Positions 61,574 through 64,000 of a stretch of 64,000 bases of DNA are shown here, piece by piece. The notes beneath the pieces are model-generated. The model saw nothing but the letters and a program-made list of their open reading frames with translations. It was not told where the DNA came from and ran no database searches. Positions within the stretch are counted from its first letter, which is position 1. Each line of letters begins with the position of its first letter. Source of the stretch: Pseudorasbora parva (taxonomy: Eukaryota > Chordata > Actinopteri > Cypriniformes > Gobionidae); assembly GCF_024679245.1 (NCBI RefSeq), contig NC_090191.1:62001-126000 (forward strand). Direction: 5' to 3'. Position numbers and translations under genes: made by a program.

Positions 61574-62274
61574 CACTGCAACAAATGCTTTTCTTGCTCA
61601 GTATTTTTGTCTTGTTTCTAGTCCGAACATCTAACAATTCTTAAAACAAGAAGTATTTACTAGACAACAAAAAAAAGTCTTGTTTTGGGAAAAAAATAAC
61701 TCAAAATTAAGAGAGTTTTTGCTTAAAAAAAGAGCAAATAATCTGCCAATGGGGTGAGAAAAATAATCTTAAAGGACAACTCTGGTGAGAAATGAACCTG
61801 GGGTAATAAACACGGTTACCGAGTAGATCGTTCTCTGGGATGGGTTTTCATCAAAATCGAATGTAAAGAGTTTTATCTCTAAACACAGATTAGCTTATAA
61901 CACTAGTCTATGGGGCACAGGATAAGAAATTAAATCGCTAGTTAATGCCACTAACAAGGCTCAAAAGCTATAAGCTAATCTGTTTTTAGAGATAGAACTC
62001 TTTACATTCGATTTTGATGAAAACGCATCCCAGAGAACGATCTACTCGGTAACCATCTGTTAATTTGTACTGGAGTTGTCCTTTAATTCAAACAGAAAAC
62101 AAGATCATTTTTCTTACTCTATTGGGAAATTATTTTACTTATTTTAAGCAAAAACTCTGTTAATTTGGAGTTATTATTTCCCAAAACAAGACAATAATTT
62201 GTACTTGTCTAGTAAATATTTCTTAATGTAAGAAACGACAAAAATACTAAGTAAGAAAAACCTTTTTTGCAGTG
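61574..62274. mobile_element. MITE with CACTGCA ends, carrying a nested element
   Basis: Starts CACTGCAACAAATGCTTTTC and ends in the inverted equivalent (TTTTTTGCAGTG). Inverted arms of about 38 bp include AGTATTTTTGTC. It is the same family as in kdm5a intron 23. It has no coding capacity. Confidence 0.75.
61773..62082. mobile_element. TTAA-flanked foldback MITE
   Basis: TTAA at 61769-61772 and 62083-62086, with ends AGGACAACTC and inverted GAGTTGTCCT. Arms of about 90-100 bp (about 61815-61915 and 61965-62055) are near-perfect inverted copies, for example GTAGATCGTTCTCTGGGATG and its complement. The element can form a long hairpin. Confidence 0.85.
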
Positions 62275-62468
62275 AGGTGCATCAGTTTGGTAATGAAAGA
62301 GCTGTAGATCTGGATTGGGTGTGTTCCTGCTTATTATCTGTGACCTTTACAGACTTGCACACACACACACACACATACATACACGCCCTTTTTAAACACG
62401 TCACTCAAACACAGGAATCAGCTGAGTTCAGGGAAAGAGAAACTGAAGTGCAGTTGTGTGTCGGTAAG

Positions 62469-62912
62469 ATGGCAGAAGCCAGATTCTCTCAGGGTGAGTT
62501 CCTGTGTCCGGTGTGTCTGGATCTGCTGAAGGATCCCGTGGCCATTCCCTGTGGACACAGTTACTGTAAGAGCTGTATTACGGTCTGCTGGGATCAGGAG
62601 GATCAGAAGAGAGGCTACAGGTGCCCTCAGTGCAGACAGAGCTTCAGTCCTAGACCTGCTTTAGCTAGAAACACCATTCTGGCTGAAGTGGTGGAGAAGC
62701 TTAAGAAGACCACACTTGCTGAAGACCGTTATGCTGGAGACGGAGATGTGCGGTGTGACGTCTGTACTGGCAGAAGAACACACAAAGCCGTCAAGTCCTG
62801 TCTGGTGTGTGTGAACTCTTACTGTCAGGAGCACCTTCAACAACACGAGAGTTTCTTTAAAGGAAAGAGACACGAGCTGACGGATGCCACTGGGCGACTG
62901 CCGGAGAAACAG
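62469..62912 (+). CDS. finTRIM-type E3 ubiquitin ligase, first exon (partial)
   Basis: 148 codons from ATG at 62469 to the donor CAG|GTGTGAG at 62913. It holds a RING finger (CPVCLDLLKDPVAIPCGHSYC...CPQC, residues 13-57), which recruits E2 enzymes. A B-box-like zinc region follows (CDVCTGRRTHKAVKSCLVC...YCQEHLQQH, about 96-130), ending GRLPEKQ where finTRIM first exons end. The coiled coil and B30.2 exons would lie beyond the window or may be missing. finTRIMs are a large fish-specific family linked to antiviral responses. The RING ligands all look present. Confidence 0.88.
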
Positions 62913-62929
62913 GTGTGAGCTTTAAACTG

Positions 62930-63320
62930 TTGCTCTCTGGGTTAGACTACAGGTGCCGGTCATATAATTAGAGTATCATCAAAAGTTGATTTATTTCACT
63001 AATTACATTCAAAAAGTGAAACTTGTATATTATGTCAGTTCCTTTCACACAGACCGATATATTTCAAATTATTTCTTTTCATTTTGATGATTATAACTGA
63101 CAACTAAGGAAAATCCCAAATTCAGTATCTCAGAAAATTAGAATATTACTTAAGACCAATACAAAGAAAGGATTTTTAGAAATCTTGGCCAAGTGAACTC
63201 AAGTACTCAACAGTATGAGTATGTACAGCAAGCATTACTTAGTCGTGTCTGCTTTATCCTGAATTACTGCAGCGATGCGGCATGGCATGGAGTCGATCAG
63301 TCTGTGGCTTGGCTCAGGTG
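62930..63320. repeat. Unclassified interspersed repeat
   Basis: Contains GAAAATTAGAATATTACTTA and GAATTACTGCAGCGATGCGG, phrases I recognise from dispersed fish repeats. The family is not identified. Confidence 0.4.
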
Positions 63321-63328
63321 ATTTAGCC

Positions 63329-63975
63329 CTTTTCCACCTGGTGCTAGTTCGGACCCAGAGCCTAGTTTTAAATCGGTTAGAAGTATGAACCAATTACATC
63401 AGGTGCTGGGGGCGGGGTCAACTAGATGAACACAAACTTGAGATCCGCCATTTTTAAAAACCATCTAATGGAGCTCATAGCTGCTGCTCGTTTTTAATCA
63501 CTGTCTATAAAAATTACTGCGAGCTGCATGAATGTGTTTCATTAACTGTGTTTTGATGCCGATGTTTTACGATGTCGTAAAGCCATGTGAATCAATAGTA
63601 ACGCAACGTTCGCCATTGTTGATGGAAGGCTTGTTTGAGATGCGTCGGCGCTGTGCAGACCAATTGCCGTATGACAACGAGTCCAGCGAGAGATGACTCA
63701 TGCCTTTGAATCGCCCACGCGGTATTTTTTATTTCATACGCGGGTCGGTCTGTGCAGCATCGATCCATCTAGAAAATGCCTGGTGTGTTTGTGTTTATCG
63801 CTGCCTCGCTTCCGTTGCTGAGAAAGATGAGACGGATACAGTGACATAAGACCTGGCTCTGTTGCGGCTCTTAGCATGTGGAAAAGCAAACGGTTCTTAG
63901 AAGGCTCCTCTGTCGAACCAATTACGAACTGGCACTATCACTGGCTCTGAACTAGCACTGGTTCTTTCTGGTGGA
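63329..63975. mobile_element. Non-autonomous element with CCTTTTCCACC ends
   Basis: Left CCTTTTCCACC...GTGCTAGTTCGGACCC and right, inverted, CCTTTTCCACCAGAAAGAAC then GTGCTAGTTCAGAGCC. Inverted arms of about 35 bp. No target duplication is clear and there is no coding frame. Confidence 0.6.
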
Positions 63976-64000
63976 AAAGGAGTGTGAGTGGCCTTCAGCT

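Overview
The window is teleost fish nuclear DNA. The evidence is a 27-exon vertebrate-type kdm5a gene, a fish-specific finTRIM first exon, an L2 LINE with the fish (UnaL2-like) tail, fish Tc1, hAT-like and TTAA-flanked transposons, and abundant (CA)n/(TG)n. The repeat repertoire looks cyprinid-like, but that is an impression, not a demonstration. No bacterial features are present.

Layout. 1-13,675 is a nested transposon block: a decayed DIRS-like tyrosine-recombinase retroelement broken up by a very young CsRn1-type Ty3/gypsy element (941-4629, identical LTRs, integrase core missing) and by an L2 LINE with an intact 965-aa ORF (minus strand). A second copy of the block's flanks at 22,550-22,980 lacks the insertion and shows the empty site. 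13,676-15,800 holds two LINE relics. 16,016-26,822 holds two large arrays of one CpG-rich 26-bp satellite in opposite orientations, separated by about 1.5 kb. 27,115-28,090 is a small RNase A-superfamily gene lacking the catalytic lysine. 28,090-30,390 shows nothing genic.

30,390-60,580 is kdm5a (histone H3K4 demethylase). All 27 coding exons (31,119-60,192) join in frame to 1670 codons with JmjN, ARID, PHD1, JmjC, C5HC2 finger, PLU-1 region, PHD2 and PHD3. Its introns carry the most unusual structure in the window. Tandem repeats in several introns contain copies of the adjoining exon end together with its splice site: 19 copies of the exon 1 end plus donor, about 44 of the exon 25 end plus donor, two each of the exon 2 and exon 22 acceptors, and one each of the exon 10 and exon 21 ends. 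Seven or eight acceptors have (TG)n where a polypyrimidine tract is expected. Intron 1 also holds a Tc1 relic in which 45 bp of transposase has expanded to exactly 55 in-frame units.

60,580-64,000 holds nested miniature transposons and the first exon of a finTRIM E3 ligase (62,469-62,912) that continues beyond the window. Exon boundaries come from splice signals, reading frame and my knowledge of KDM5A. Nothing was aligned by software, and copy numbers were counted by eye.
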